Of a DNA stretch of 16,203 nucleotides, positions 1 through 9,583 are shown one piece after another (positions within the stretch are counted from its first letter, which is position 1; the number at the start of each line of letters is the position of its first letter). Source of the DNA: Cephalothrix simula (Eukaryota > Nemertea > Palaeonemertea > Archinemertea > Cephalotrichidae); assembly GCA_035591015.1 (NCBI GenBank), contig JAXIUW010011120.1, forward strand, positions 1 through 16,203, given 5' to 3'. The notes under the pieces are model-generated. The model had not been told where the DNA came from, made no database searches, and saw nothing but the letters and a program-made list of their open reading frames with translations. Made by a program: the position numbers and the translations under genes.

Positions 1-73
1 GGAAGAAAGATGATTCATTTTATTTTTAATTTATTTTTAATAAAATAAAAATTTATTATTTTAAATAAATTTA
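1..73. other. Control region, window-start portion
   Basis: This stretch lies downstream of trnY in the sense direction. It is almost entirely A and T and has no tRNA fold or sustained reading frame. If the molecule is circular it joins the non-coding block at 15502-16203, giving about 775 nt in total. A short minus-strand frame opens at an ATG at 16-18 and reaches the window edge. It would stop three codons later if position 16203 abuts position 1, so it is not treated as a gene. Confidence 0.75.
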
Positions 74-140
74 TCACAAGAAGGGAATTTTCCCTATAAA
101 AAGAGCTACAATCCTTCACCTAAATTTCAGCCACCTTGCG
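74..140 (-). tRNA. trnY: tRNA-Tyr (anticodon GUA)
   Basis: The anticodon loop TTGTAGC sits on a 5-bp stem AAGGA/TCTTT. The acceptor CGCAAGG/TCTTGTG pairs over seven positions with wobbles, and the T-arm is GGGA-AAAT-TCCC. The D-stem is weak. It abuts trnW without a spacer and is the last gene before the control region in the sense direction. Confidence 0.9.
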
Positions 141-206
141 CAAGATTTACTCATAAATAAAGTGATTAAAGCTTTGAAGGCTATTAGTTTTCTAACTTAA
201 AATCTT
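141..206 (-). tRNA. trnW: tRNA-Trp (anticodon UCA)
   Basis: Acceptor AAGATTT/AAATCTT, D-arm AGTT-AGAA-AACT and anticodon loop CTTCAAA. The UCA anticodon reads both TGA and TGG, which fits the many in-frame TGA codons at conserved Trp sites here. It lies 12 nt downstream of the cox2 stop. One T-T mismatch is visible in the anticodon stem. Confidence 0.92.
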
Positions 207-218
207 TTAATATATATA

Positions 219-902
219 TTAAGATACTCTTTTTACCCAAGTAATAAAAGTATTCATATTTACAGCTTCAATAACAATAGGTATAAAAGAATGATTGGCA
301 CCACAAATTTCTGAACATTGTCCATAAAATACTCCAGCATGATTAATAAAAAATCTTAATTGATTTAATCGACCAGGTACTGCATCAGCTTTTACACCTA
401 GGGAGGGTACAGTTCATGAATGAAGAACATCAGCAGCAGTAACTAAAACACGTACATTTACATCATAAGGAACTACAGTACGATGATCTACCTCTAATAA
501 ACGATAATCTCCATAATCTAAATCTGAAGTTGGAATTATATATGAATCAAAATCAATAGATAAAAAATCAGAATATTCATATCTTCAATATCATTGGTGA
601 CCAATGGCTTTAATAGTTAAAACAGGATCATTAATCTCATCTAATAAATATAATAAACGTAAAGAAGGCAAAGCTAAGAAAACTAAAACAATAGCAGGTA
701 AAATAGTTCAAATAGTTTCAATTTCTTGACCTTCTAAAAGATAACGACAAGTAAAATTATTATTAAGTAAACCAAAAAAAGCATAACCTACAATAGATAC
801 AATCATAACTAAAATTAACATAGCATGATCATGAAAAAAAATCAACTGCTCCATTAAAGGAGAAACAGCATCTTGAAAACCTCATTGTCCTCAACTTATC
901 AT
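219..902 (-). CDS. cox2: Cytochrome c oxidase subunit II
   Basis: This is the subunit of complex IV in the inner membrane that takes electrons from cytochrome c through the binuclear CuA centre. The frame runs from ATG to TAA and encodes 227 aa, a normal length. It has two N-terminal membrane helices, then the HQWYWSYEYSD motif before the intermembrane-space cupredoxin domain. CuA ligands are visible as His161 (LHSW) and Cys196, Cys200, His204 and Met207 in [12 protein letters not shown]; the numbering matches the bovine protein. AGA falls on the Ser of WYWSYEY, supporting invertebrate code. It follows cox1 after 6 nt with no intervening tRNA, so that junction lacks tRNA punctuation. Confidence 0.99.
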
Positions 903-908
903 ATAAAT

Positions 909-2513
<1,605 letters not shown>

Positions 2514-2519
2514 AAAATA

Positions 2520-2584
2520 ATTACTTAATGAATTAATCATATCTCTAAAACGAAAATTTAATGTGTTTATTACACTATAAGTAA
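2520..2584 (-). tRNA. trnE: tRNA-Glu (anticodon UUC)
   Basis: Well-formed cloverleaf: acceptor TTACTTA/TAAGTAA, D-arm GTGT-AATAA-ACAC, anticodon loop TTTTCGT on stem TTAAA/TTTAG, and T-arm ATGA-TTAAT-TCAT. It separates nad2 (2-nt spacer) from cox1 (6-nt spacer), so it fixes the upstream limit for the cox1 start. Confidence 0.94.
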
Positions 2585-2586
2585 AT

Positions 2587-3618
2587 TTATATAAACAATA
2601 TAAAAAAAATTTCGAAAATTCCAAATCCTATAATAACAAATATAAATCCAAAAATAACAAAATATTTATACATAATTTTTTCAAAGCTGAAGAAAGAAAA
2701 AACGCTTGTTCTTAAATATAAAATAAAAAATAAATTTAAATAAAAATACAAACTAAAAAAAGAACCTAACAGCAAAAAAGATAAAAAAAAAAATCTTCCG
2801 TTTATTATCAATTCTTGAAAAACAATTCATTTAGTCAAAAAACCAGTAAAAGGTGGTAAACCAGCTAAAGATAATAAAGAAAAAAGAATAAAATAACTAA
2901 AAAATTTATTTTTTATTAAAAACAAAGATTGTCTTAAACGACTATAATCAATAATAAAAAAAAGAAAAAAAATATATAATGAAATAATAAAATAAACAAC
3001 ATAATATCTAAAAAGACCAAAAAAAGAATAAATAGAAATAGCAATTATTCAACCAAGATGATTAATAGAAGAATAAGCCATTAAAATACGAATTTGAACT
3101 TGTCTAATTCCACCAAACCCACCAACTAAAGAACTTATAATAGCAAAGAAAAAAATAAAATATAACCAAGAATCTAAAAAAAATCAAAAAAAAATAAATA
3201 AGGGAGCTAATTTTTGTCAAGTAGCCAATAATATACATCCAAATCATCTTAAAGAACTTATAACAGAAGGAATTCACAAATGAAAAGGAAAACAACCTAT
3301 TTTTAATAATAATCCAGATAAAAAAACTATAGAAAAAAATCAATTAATATATAAATCTATAAAATTATAACCTAAAGAATATAACCAAAATCCACCTAAT
3401 AAAAATATGCATCTTCCCAAAGATTGAATTAAAAAATATTTTACACCTCTTTCTACTTCTCTAACAGAAGAAATTCTTATTAACAAAGGAATAAAAGATA
3501 TCAAATTTAACTCAAACCCTATTCATATTCCTATTCAATGAGATGAAGATAATCTTAAAAAAGAACCAAAAAACAAGACAAAAATAAAAACTAATTTAAA
3601 AGGAAAACCTAATAACAT
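2587..3618 (-). CDS. nad2: NADH dehydrogenase subunit 2
   Basis: This is a proton-pumping membrane-arm subunit of complex I. The frame from ATG to TAA encodes 343 aa, within the usual range. Recognisable segments are an N-terminal helix region with WMGFELNLMSF, a central block ending ATWQKLAPLF, SSINHLGW, and the C-terminal LAGLPPFTGFLTKW. AGA occurs repeatedly at Ser-like positions. The last 60 residues are very Phe/Met rich, as is usual for this fast-evolving gene. It lies between trnS(GCU) and trnE, so its ends would be released by tRNA processing. Confidence 0.96.
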
Positions 3619-3626
3619 AAAAACAA

Positions 3627-3689
3627 GAATGAAATTGAATCACTCAAATTAAAGTTAGCAGCTTTAATTTTTGCCTAATTGTTTTTACT
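3627..3689 (-). tRNA. trnS1: tRNA-Ser (anticodon GCU), D-arm lacking
   Basis: The anticodon loop CTGCTAA sits on a long perfect stem (ATTAAAG/CTTTAAT), and a T-arm TTGA-GTGAT-TCAA follows. The D-arm is replaced by an unpaired stretch, as is usual for metazoan AGN serine tRNA. The acceptor AGTAAAA/TTTCATT has one mismatch, so the exact ends are approximate. As drawn it overlaps trnG by 3 nt. Confidence 0.82.
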
Positions 3690-3749
3690 TTTTTTAAAAT
3701 ATTAAACCTTTTGCTTGGAAGGCAAATATACTTTATTATACTAAAAAAG
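3687..3749 (-). tRNA. trnG: tRNA-Gly (anticodon UCC)
   Basis: The anticodon loop CTTCCAA sits on stem TTTGC/GCAAA, and the acceptor is CTTTTTT/AAAAAAG. The D-arm (TATA/TATA) and T-arm are weak and AT-only. It lies between nad3 (5-nt spacer) and trnS(GCU). This placement differs from the lophotrochozoan order I know, in which trnS follows nad3 directly. Confidence 0.88.
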
Positions 3750-3754
3750 CAAAA

Positions 3755-4105
3755 TTATACTCAATCTAAAGAACCTTCTCGTCATTCATGAAAAACTCCA
3801 ATCAATAAAACAACCAAAAATATTGATACAATTAAAAAACCAAAATTAGAATAAAAAAAAACTCCAAATAAAGGAAAAGGTATTAAAAGAACTAATTCAA
3901 CATCAAAAATGAGAAAAATAACAGCTAATAAAAAAAATCGAATAGAAAAAGGAAGACGAGCTCTTCCTAAAGGATCAAAACCACATTCAAAAGGAGATCT
4001 CTTTTCTCGATCTTTAAACCCTCGCTTCGATATAAATCAAGAAATAAAAAAAACAAAGGAACTAATAAATATAGATAATAATAAAGAATATATTAAAAGT
4101 AACAT
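3755..4105 (-). CDS. nad3: NADH dehydrogenase subunit 3
   Basis: This is a small three-helix membrane subunit of complex I near the quinone-site loop. The frame from ATG to TAA encodes 116 aa, a typical length. The signature [25 protein letters not shown] is present in overlapping pieces ([23 protein letters not shown]), including the conserved Cys of the loop. The AGA codon in GSAR falls on a near-invariant Ser, which is direct evidence for AGA=Ser. The start codon overlaps the 3' end of trnI by one to three nt. A plus-strand frame of 88 codons at 3909-4175 is only its antisense shadow. Confidence 0.98.
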
Positions 4106-4172
4106 AAATACTGAAGATTATTCTCATATTTTACAACATCAATGTAATCCGTTCATACCGGCGCAGCATCTA
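4105..4172 (-). tRNA. trnI: tRNA-Ile (anticodon GAU)
   Basis: The anticodon loop TTGATGT is on stem TTACA/TGTAA. The acceptor TAGATGC/GTATTTA pairs with wobbles, the D-stem is CCG/CGG and the T-arm TGAG/TTCA. The linker between acceptor and D-stem is slightly long. Its 3' end touches the nad3 ATG. Confidence 0.88.
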
Positions 4173-4197
4173 TAAATATATATACATAATTGTAGTT

Positions 4198-4264
4198 CTA
4201 GGTAAGTATAATTCATACAATCCTTTACTTAACAAATAAAAGCCTTAACTTTGGCCATTACCTA
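4198..4264 (-). tRNA. trnN: tRNA-Asn (anticodon GUU)
   Basis: Acceptor TAGGTAA/TTACCTA, D-arm GCC-AAAGTTAA-GGC, anticodon loop TTGTTAA on TTTAT/GTAAA, and T-arm GTAT-GAATT-ATAC. It abuts trnR exactly. A 25-nt AT-rich spacer (4173-4197) separates it from trnI. Confidence 0.94.
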
Positions 4265-4329
4265 CAAACAAAGAGAAAATAATCTCAAAATTTAGGCCGA
4301 AACTAAACGCAATAATTCGCTTTTTGTTT
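4265..4329 (-). tRNA. trnR: tRNA-Arg (anticodon UCG)
   Basis: Acceptor AAACAAA/TTTGTTT, D-arm GCGA-ATTA-TTGC, anticodon loop TTTCGGC on TTTAG/CTAAA, and T-arm GAGA-TTATTT-TCTC. It is part of the K-A-R-N-I cluster between cox3 and nad3. Confidence 0.94.
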
Positions 4330-4330
4330 A

Positions 4331-4399
4331 ATTCTTTAGAGGATTAATTATCCTTTTTTTTAAATGCAAATCAAAACTTTTTTATAAAGTACTAAAGAA
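4331..4399 (-). tRNA. trnA: tRNA-Ala (anticodon UGC)
   Basis: Acceptor TTCTTTA/TAAAGAA, D-arm ACTT-TATAAAA-AAGT, anticodon loop TTTGCAT, and T-arm GGAT-AATTA-ATCC. It overlaps the trnK end by about 2 nt as drawn. Confidence 0.93.
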
Positions 4400-4467
4400 T
4401 TCTAAAAAGATCAATAAATCATCCCCAAATTAAAATTCTGATGCTTAAATTTAGCTATTTTTAGAAT
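4398..4467 (-). tRNA. trnK: tRNA-Lys (anticodon UUU)
   Basis: The acceptor ATTCTAA/TTAGAAT is perfect and can extend further. The anticodon loop ATTTTAA is on TCAGA/TTTGG with wobbles. The D-stem GCT/AGC and the T-stem are only about 3 bp. It lies 14 nt downstream of the cox3 stop. The UUU anticodon agrees with AAA being Lys here. Confidence 0.88.
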
Positions 4468-4481
4468 ATTTAATTAGAAAA

Positions 4482-5264
4482 TTAACAACCTCATCAATAA
4501 ATTCTTAAATATAAAAATAATCATACTACATCTACAAAATGTCAATATCAAGCAGCAGCCTCAAAACCAAAATGATGTCCAACAGAAAAATGATATATAT
4601 ATAAACGAAATAAACAAATAATAAGAAAAGTAGTTCCAATCAAAACATGTAAACCATGAAAACCAGTAGCAACAAAAAAAGTTGAACCATATACTCCATC
4701 AGCTAAAGTAAAAGGTGCTTCATAATATTCTCCAGCTTGAAGAACAGTAAAATAAATACCCAAAATAACAGTTAAAATTAAACCTTGGATTCCTCCCAAA
4801 CGATCACCTTCTATTATTGAATGATGAGATCAAGTTACAGTAATACCTGAAGCTAAAAGAACAGCAGTATTTAATAAAGGAACTGAAAAAGGATTTAAAG
4901 GTTCAATACCTGAAGGAGGTCATATACAACCTAATTCCATTCTAGGAGCTAAACTTCTATGAAAGTAAGCTCAAAAAAAAGCAAAAAAAAAACAAACTTC
5001 AGAAACAATAAATAAAATTATTCCTCAACGTAAACCTACACAAACTTGATAAGTGTGAAATCCTTGATAAGTACCCTCTCGAACAATATCTCGTCATCAC
5101 TGCAATATAGTTAATAAGATTACAATTAAACCTAATAGAAGAAGAAAATATCTTGATCCATGAAATCAAGAGACTAAACCTACAGTTAAAAAAAAAGCTC
5201 CTAAAGAACCAACTAAAGGCCAAGGACTTAATTCTACTAAATGAAATGGATTTCGCACCAACAT
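4482..5264 (-). CDS. cox3: Cytochrome c oxidase subunit III
   Basis: This is the seven-helix structural subunit of complex IV that stabilises the core. The frame from ATG to TAA encodes 260 aa, the usual length. Motifs seen: [13 protein letters not shown] at the N-terminus, [50 protein letters not shown] and the C-terminal [22 protein letters not shown]. TGA=Trp codons are frequent. It follows nad6 after 4 nt with no tRNA between them, so nad6 and cox3 may share a processed transcript. It precedes the K-A-R-N-I tRNA cluster. Confidence 0.99.
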
Positions 5265-5268
5265 AAAA

Positions 5269-5748
5269 TTAAAAAGAAAAAGGTCGTAAAGGGCCACCAT
5301 GAAAATAACAAATTTTTACAACAATTAATAAAGCATAAAAAAGAACTAAAGATAAAAATAAAAATATAACACAAAAATAATCAGAAACCAATAAAAAAGC
5401 TGAATCTTGTATATTAAAAAAATCTATAATAAAAACAGAATAATAATAAGTTATAAAAACAATAAAAAAAAACATAAAAAAACTAAAAAAAAAATAAATA
5501 ATAATATTTTTAGAAAAAAAATAATTATTAGGCATTAAAACAATTACATATGAAAATATTACTAACAATCCTCCAATATAAATTAAAAACAAAAGAAAAC
5601 CAAATCAAGAAATGAATATATAACCAACTATTAATCTTAATAAAAAAGAAACCATTATTACTAATAAACCTAAACTAAGAGGTTGAACTATCAAAGGAAC
5701 TAAAAAAACTAAAGAAAATACAGCAGATTTTAAGAAAAGAATTAACAT
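5269..5748 (-). CDS. nad6: NADH dehydrogenase subunit 6
   Basis: This is a membrane-arm subunit of complex I. The frame from ATG to TAA encodes 159 aa, typical for invertebrates. The conserved segment LLFLIYIGGLLVIFSYVIVL is visible around residues 55-75. The rest is Phe-rich helices, and the C-terminus ends in GPLRPFSF. It lies between trnQ and cox3. In the nemertean pattern I know, nad6 lies near nad1 and cob, so this position indicates a relocation. It is assigned by the motif and by elimination of the other complex I genes. Confidence 0.96.
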
Positions 5749-5754
5749 TTTAGA

Positions 5755-5824
5755 CTACGAAAAATGGAATTAAACCATACCCTTTGAAACCAAAAATCAA
5801 TGTGCACCAAAACACTTTTTCATA
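5755..5824 (-). tRNA. trnQ: tRNA-Gln (anticodon UUG)
   Basis: Acceptor TATGAAA/TTTCGTA, D-arm GTGT-TTTGGT-GCAC, anticodon loop TTTTGGT on TTGAT/TTCAA (one T-T mismatch), and T-arm ATGG-TTTAATT-CCAT. Reading the loop as UGG (Pro) breaks the anticodon stem, and a better trnP exists at 10733-10799. It lies 6 nt upstream of nad6. Confidence 0.88.
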
Positions 5825-5872
5825 TTAAAAAACAAAAAACTTTTTAAATTAATAATAAAACTTTATAAAAAA

Positions 5873-7603
5873 TTAAAAAAAAATAAGAAATAAAAAAATA
5901 AATATAAAATAAGATATAATTATAATAAATAAGTAAGACATATAAATTGAAGTTTGTCATCTCAATACATAAGAAGAACTTTTCTCAGAAATTATTAAAA
6001 TACCTTTTCCTCCAAATAATTCATTTCAACCACGATCCAAAACATATAAAAAATTTTTTCTTAAAAGCAAAGGATAATAAATCAAAATTTGAGTTCTTAA
6101 AATAACTAAATATCATATTGAAACAGAAGAATAACCAATTAAATTAAAAACTGATTTTCCATAATTATTCAAACTTTTTGAAATAAATCAACCAAAAAAT
6201 CCTCCTGCTAAAGTAAATAATAAAGCCATAGTTTTTAAAAATAAAGGTAAAATTAAAAAACTAAGAAAATCAAAAAAAATTCAACTAAATGCTCTACCAG
6301 CTATAACAGCTCCTGAAACCAGTATAATTATAGGAAAAATTATTTTATAATCTTCATCTGATATATTATGAAAAGGAAAAAAATTAAAAGTATTTCATAA
6401 TCTTATATAAGATAATCGAAAAGAATATATTGCAGTAAAACCAGTAGCTAAAAACACCATCAAAAAAATCAAAAGATTTCAAGGATTAAAAACAAACATT
6501 TCTAAAATTATGTCTTTAGAATAAAAACCAGCCAAAAAAGGAGAACCACACAAAGCTAAATTTGCTACATTTAAACAGGAAATAGATACAGGTATTTGTA
6601 AACCTAACTTACCAACACAACGTAGATCTTGATAATGTTGAACATTATGAATAATCAAACCAGCACATAAAAAAAGCAAAGCTTTAAATAAAGCATGAGT
6701 GTATAAATGAAATAAAGCTAATATAGGTAATCCTATACCCAAACTAAATATTATAACACCTAATTGTCTCAAAGTAGATAAAGCAATAATTTTTTTTAAA
6801 TCAGTTTCTATATTAGCTCTTAAACCAGCTATAAATATAGTAATTACAGAAATAAAAAGAAGAAGAAAAAAAAAAGTTGGATATAAACTTAAAAAATTAA
6901 AAAAACGAATTAATAAAAAAACTCCAGCAGTTACAAGAGTTGATGAATGAACTAAAGCAGAAACAGGTGTTGGAGCAGCTATAGCAGCAGGAAGTCACCT
7001 AGAAAAAGGAATTTGAGCCCTCTTAGTTATTGCAGCAACTATCAATAAAATCATTAAATAAAAAGAATAAGAAAAATCAAAACAAAGAAAAATATTTCAA
7101 TGACCTTGAACTAAAAACCAACCAATACTTAATAAAAGTATAACATCACCAACACGATTTATTAAAACAGTCAATATACCAGCAGAAAAAGATTTATAAT
7201 TTTGATAATAAATAACTAACAAAAACCTTACTAAACCTAAACCGTCTCAACCTAATAAAATAGCAATTAAATTAGGAATAAAAACCAATAAGTTTATTGA
7301 TATAACAAACAATAAAACCAATCAAACAAAACGACGTAAATTTTCATCATTAGATATATATCTAGAAGAAAAAAATATTACCGAAGCAGAAATAAATAAT
7401 ACTAAACAACTAAAACTTATTCCTAATCAATCAAATACAAAAGATATATTTACATCAAAAGGAAAATATTCAAATAAAGATCAATCGAGAATGTAAACCT
7501 TACCATAATATATAAAATTAACTAAAAAATATATTAATAAAAAAGAAAAAAAATATAAAAAAAATATTGAAACTATTGAAAAACAATGAAACCAATAAAA
7601 CAT
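5873..7603 (-). CDS. nad5: NADH dehydrogenase subunit 5
   Basis: This is the large antiporter-like proton-pumping subunit of complex I, with a long lateral helix at its C-terminus. The frame from ATG to TAA encodes 576 aa, typical. Motifs: LLGWDGLGLVSFLL, LVAAMTKSAQIPFSSWLPAAM, PTPVSALVHSSTLVTAG, LSTLSQLGVMMFSLG and HLYTHALFKALLFLCAG. The C-terminal part is YVLDRGWNELFGGKG followed by a hydrophobic tail. The Lys of AAMTKSAQIPF and the His residues of the channel region are intact. One AGG codon encodes Ser in LVSFLL. It starts directly after trnH. A 48-nt AT-only spacer (5825-5872) separates its stop from trnQ. Confidence 0.99.
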
Positions 7604-7666
7604 TATATAAAGTAATAATTACATTTTCGAAACCACAATTCGACGTTTTATTTAAACTATTTATAT
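7604..7666 (-). tRNA. trnH: tRNA-His (anticodon GUG)
   Basis: Acceptor ATATAAA/TTTATAT, D-arm GTTT-AAATA-AAAC, and anticodon loop TTGTGGT on TCGAA/TTCGA. The T-arm is short and AT-rich. It lies exactly between nad4 and nad5. Its 5' end supplies the boundary at which nad4 ends on a single T. Confidence 0.92.
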
Positions 7667-9017
7667 AAATAATAAAAACATTCAATTTAATAATAAAAAA
7701 AATTATAGGAAAAAAATGTAAAAAAAACAAATAATAAATTCGAGAACTACAATTTAAGAAGGAACAATATATAACTAAAGTTTTTCCGTGCTGAATTATA
7801 GTATATAAATACAAACTATATGCACCAGCTAAAAATCTTATTATTCCTAAACAAAAACTATAAATTCAACAAGAGAATAATCCTCTTATAATTAATATTA
7901 ATTCACTAACCAAATTTAAAGAAGGAGGAGCAGCTATATTAAAAGCACAAAATAAAAATCACCAAACAGCTAAAAAAGTACAAACATTTATAAGACCTTT
8001 ATTTATTAACAAACCTCGAGAATGAGTCAACTCATAGTTAACATTTGCTAAAGCAAATAAAGCAGGAGAACATAAACCATGTGAAACCATTATAATAAAA
8101 GATCCTAATCAACCTACAAAAGTTCCTCTAAAAACTCCAACCACTAATAAACCCATATGACCAACAGAAGAATAAGCAATTAAAGACTTTATATCAACTT
8201 GCCGTAAGCAAATAAATCCAGTGATTACTCCACCTCAAATTGATAAACTAATAAAAAATTCAGAAAAAAAAGAATATAAATAAAATATTTTACTTATAAT
8301 TCGCATTAATCCATAACCACCTAATTTTAGAAGAACCCCCGCTAAAATCATAGAACCAGAAACAGGAGCTTCTACATGAGCTTTTGGAAGTCATAAATGA
8401 AAAAAATAAATAGGAAGTTTTACTAAAAAAGCAAAAATTAAAATAATACAAAAAATAAAACTATAATAAGAAGAAAAATTTAGACTTCAAGAAAAAAAAA
8501 ACCTAAAACTACCATTATCAAAAAAAATAATAAATAAACCAATTAATAAAGGTAAAGAAGCTACAATAGTATATATTATTATATACATACCAGCTTGCAA
8601 ACGTTCTGGTTGATATCCTCATCCTAAAATCAACATTATTGTAGGTAATAAAGAAAACTCAAAAAATAGATAAAAAAAAAAAGCATTTGTTACAGAAAAA
8701 GACAAAATTAAAAAAAAGATCAAAAAAAAAATCAAAAGTAAAAAAATTGTTTTGTCCAAATCATTAAAAAAAATTTTATATCTAGCTATAATTATTAAAC
8801 CACCTAATCATAAACTTAATAAAATCATTCAATATGACAAAGAATCAAAACAAAAAAATCCATTTAAAAAAGATAAACTAAAAAAATAAGAATAAAAATT
8901 AAAAGAATATAAAAAAGAAGATAAAAAAAAAATTAAACCAGAAAGATGTCAAAAAATATTTCGAAAAATAAATTTTAGTAAAAACAATCTTAATAAAGAA
9001 AAAATTAAAGTTAACAT
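7667..9017 (-). CDS. nad4: NADH dehydrogenase subunit 4, incomplete stop codon
   Basis: This is an antiporter-like membrane subunit of complex I. The frame begins at an ATG that overlaps the nad4L stop by 7 nt and encodes 450 aa. Motifs: [68 protein letters not shown], and [17 protein letters not shown]. No full stop occurs before trnH. The same frame would continue through trnH well into nad5, which is not credible. The gene therefore most likely ends with T at 7667, completed to TAA by polyadenylation after trnH excision. This is common in animal mitochondria. Confidence 0.97.
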
Positions 9018-9316
9018 CTATATCCACAAAACAGAGAAATAAAATCTTTTCCATGAGACCGAATAAGTGCTACTAATAAAGATAAACCTACTCTAGCTTC
9101 ACAAGCAGAAAAACTCAATAAAACAAAAGAAATATAACAAGAACCACCACAATAACCAAAAAAAGAACAAGAAAAAAAAAATAAACCCAACATAATCATT
9201 TCCAAACATAATAAAACTATTAACAAATGAATACGCTGAATTAATATAGTAAATAAAGAAATAATAACAACAATAGTACCAACAAAAAAAAAATCAAAAA
9301 AAGTATTAATAAACAT
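9011..9316 (-). CDS. nad4L: NADH dehydrogenase subunit 4L
   Basis: This is a three-helix membrane subunit of complex I. The frame from ATG to TAA encodes 101 aa, typical. The Glu-containing second helix (LLMVLLCLEMMML) and the signature CEASVGLSLLVALIRSHG are present; the Ser in CEAS is coded by AGA. It overlaps nad4 by 7 nt in the widespread metazoan arrangement, implying a bicistronic mRNA. It starts 3 nt from trnT, which is on the opposite strand, so no sense-strand tRNA cuts its 5' end. Confidence 0.98.
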   Translation of the reverse strand: MFINTFFDFFFVGTIVVIISLFTILIQRIHLLIVLLCLEMIMLGLFFFSCSFFGYCGGSCYISFVLLSFSACEARVGLSLLVALIRSHGKDFISLFCGYRC

Positions 9317-9319
9317 AAT

Positions 9320-9388
9320 GCTATTAAAGCTGAAATAATAATAAGCGCTAGTTTTGTAATCTAGAGGTTGAATTTAATTCTAATAGCT
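9320..9388 (+). tRNA. trnT: tRNA-Thr (anticodon UGU), plus strand
   Basis: On the plus strand: acceptor GCTATTA/TAATAGC (perfect), D-arm closed by GCT/AGC with a large loop, anticodon loop TTTGTAA flanked by CTAG/CTAG, variable AGGT, and T-arm GAAT/ATTC. The minus-strand reading would be a UAC tRNA with a poor T-arm, and a good trnV exists at 13456-13522, so the plus reading is preferred. It is one of only two genes on this strand. Confidence 0.9.
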
Positions 9389-9505
9389 AAATAAAAAAAA
9401 ATTTAGTAAACAAATCAGGCTTTCCCTCTTGAAATAAAAAAAAAGAGGGAAAGCTAATAGTTTATTAAATTATTTATATTTATTTAAAATATAATTAATG
9501 AATAA
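9389..9505. other. 117-nt intergenic spacer carrying a large stem-loop
   Basis: Apart from the control region this is the longest gene-free stretch. It lies between trnT (plus) and trnS(UGA) (minus). Most of it is occupied by the two-tier stem-loop at 9400-9471. No tRNA fold or frame is visible. Confidence 0.8.
9400..9471 (+). promoter_or_regulatory. Two-tier stem-loop, candidate second-strand origin or processing signal
   Basis: The inner stem GCTTTCCCTCTT (9419-9430) pairs perfectly with AAGAGGGAAAGC (9443-9454) around a 12-nt A-rich loop. After an asymmetric internal loop (9412-9418 and 9455-9459), an outer 12-bp stem pairs 9400-9411 with 9460-9471. It contains one G-T wobble that becomes C-A on the other strand, so the plus strand folds better. 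GC content of the inner stem is well above the surroundings. The function is inferred only. Confidence 0.65.
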
Positions 9506-9575
9506 AAAGTTACCAAGTGATTCGAACACTTTCTTTTTGTTTTCAAAACAAACATGCTCCTAAGCTTAATAACTT
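9506..9575 (-). tRNA. trnS2: tRNA-Ser (anticodon UGA)
   Basis: Acceptor AAGTTAT/GTAACTT, D-stem GCT/AGC, anticodon loop TTTGAAA on TTTGT/ACAAA, and a strong T-arm AAGTG-TTCGAAT-CACTT. It lies 8 nt downstream of the cob stop, the usual neighbour in lophotrochozoans. Confidence 0.94.
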
Positions 9576-9583
9576 ATTTGTTG

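Noticed and set aside
1-18. Minus-strand frame starting M-N-H-L-S-S at the window edge, resembling an atp8 start
   Set aside because: A clear atp8 (MPQLAPIDW) exists at 14431-14589. If the circle closes here the frame stops after three more codons.
3909-4175. Plus-strand frame of 88 codons, Lys and Asn rich
   Set aside because: It is antisense to nad3 and trnI, whose identities are firm. Its composition is just the complement of nad3 codons.
4999-5223. Alternative-frame minus-strand ORF within cox3
   Set aside because: It is a shadow of the verified cox3 frame with no recognisable features.
5755-5824. trnP(UGG) reading of the TTTTGGT loop
   Set aside because: Shifting the loop breaks the anticodon stem. 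Gln(UUG) keeps four of five pairs and no other trnQ exists.
7518-7666. C-terminal extension of nad4 through trnH into nad5
   Set aside because: It would overlap a full tRNA and the nad5 start. An incomplete stop codon explains the end.
9320-9388. trnV(UAC) on the minus strand
   Set aside because: The plus-strand reading gives a better trnT(UGU) with proper D- and T-arms, and trnV is found between the rRNAs.
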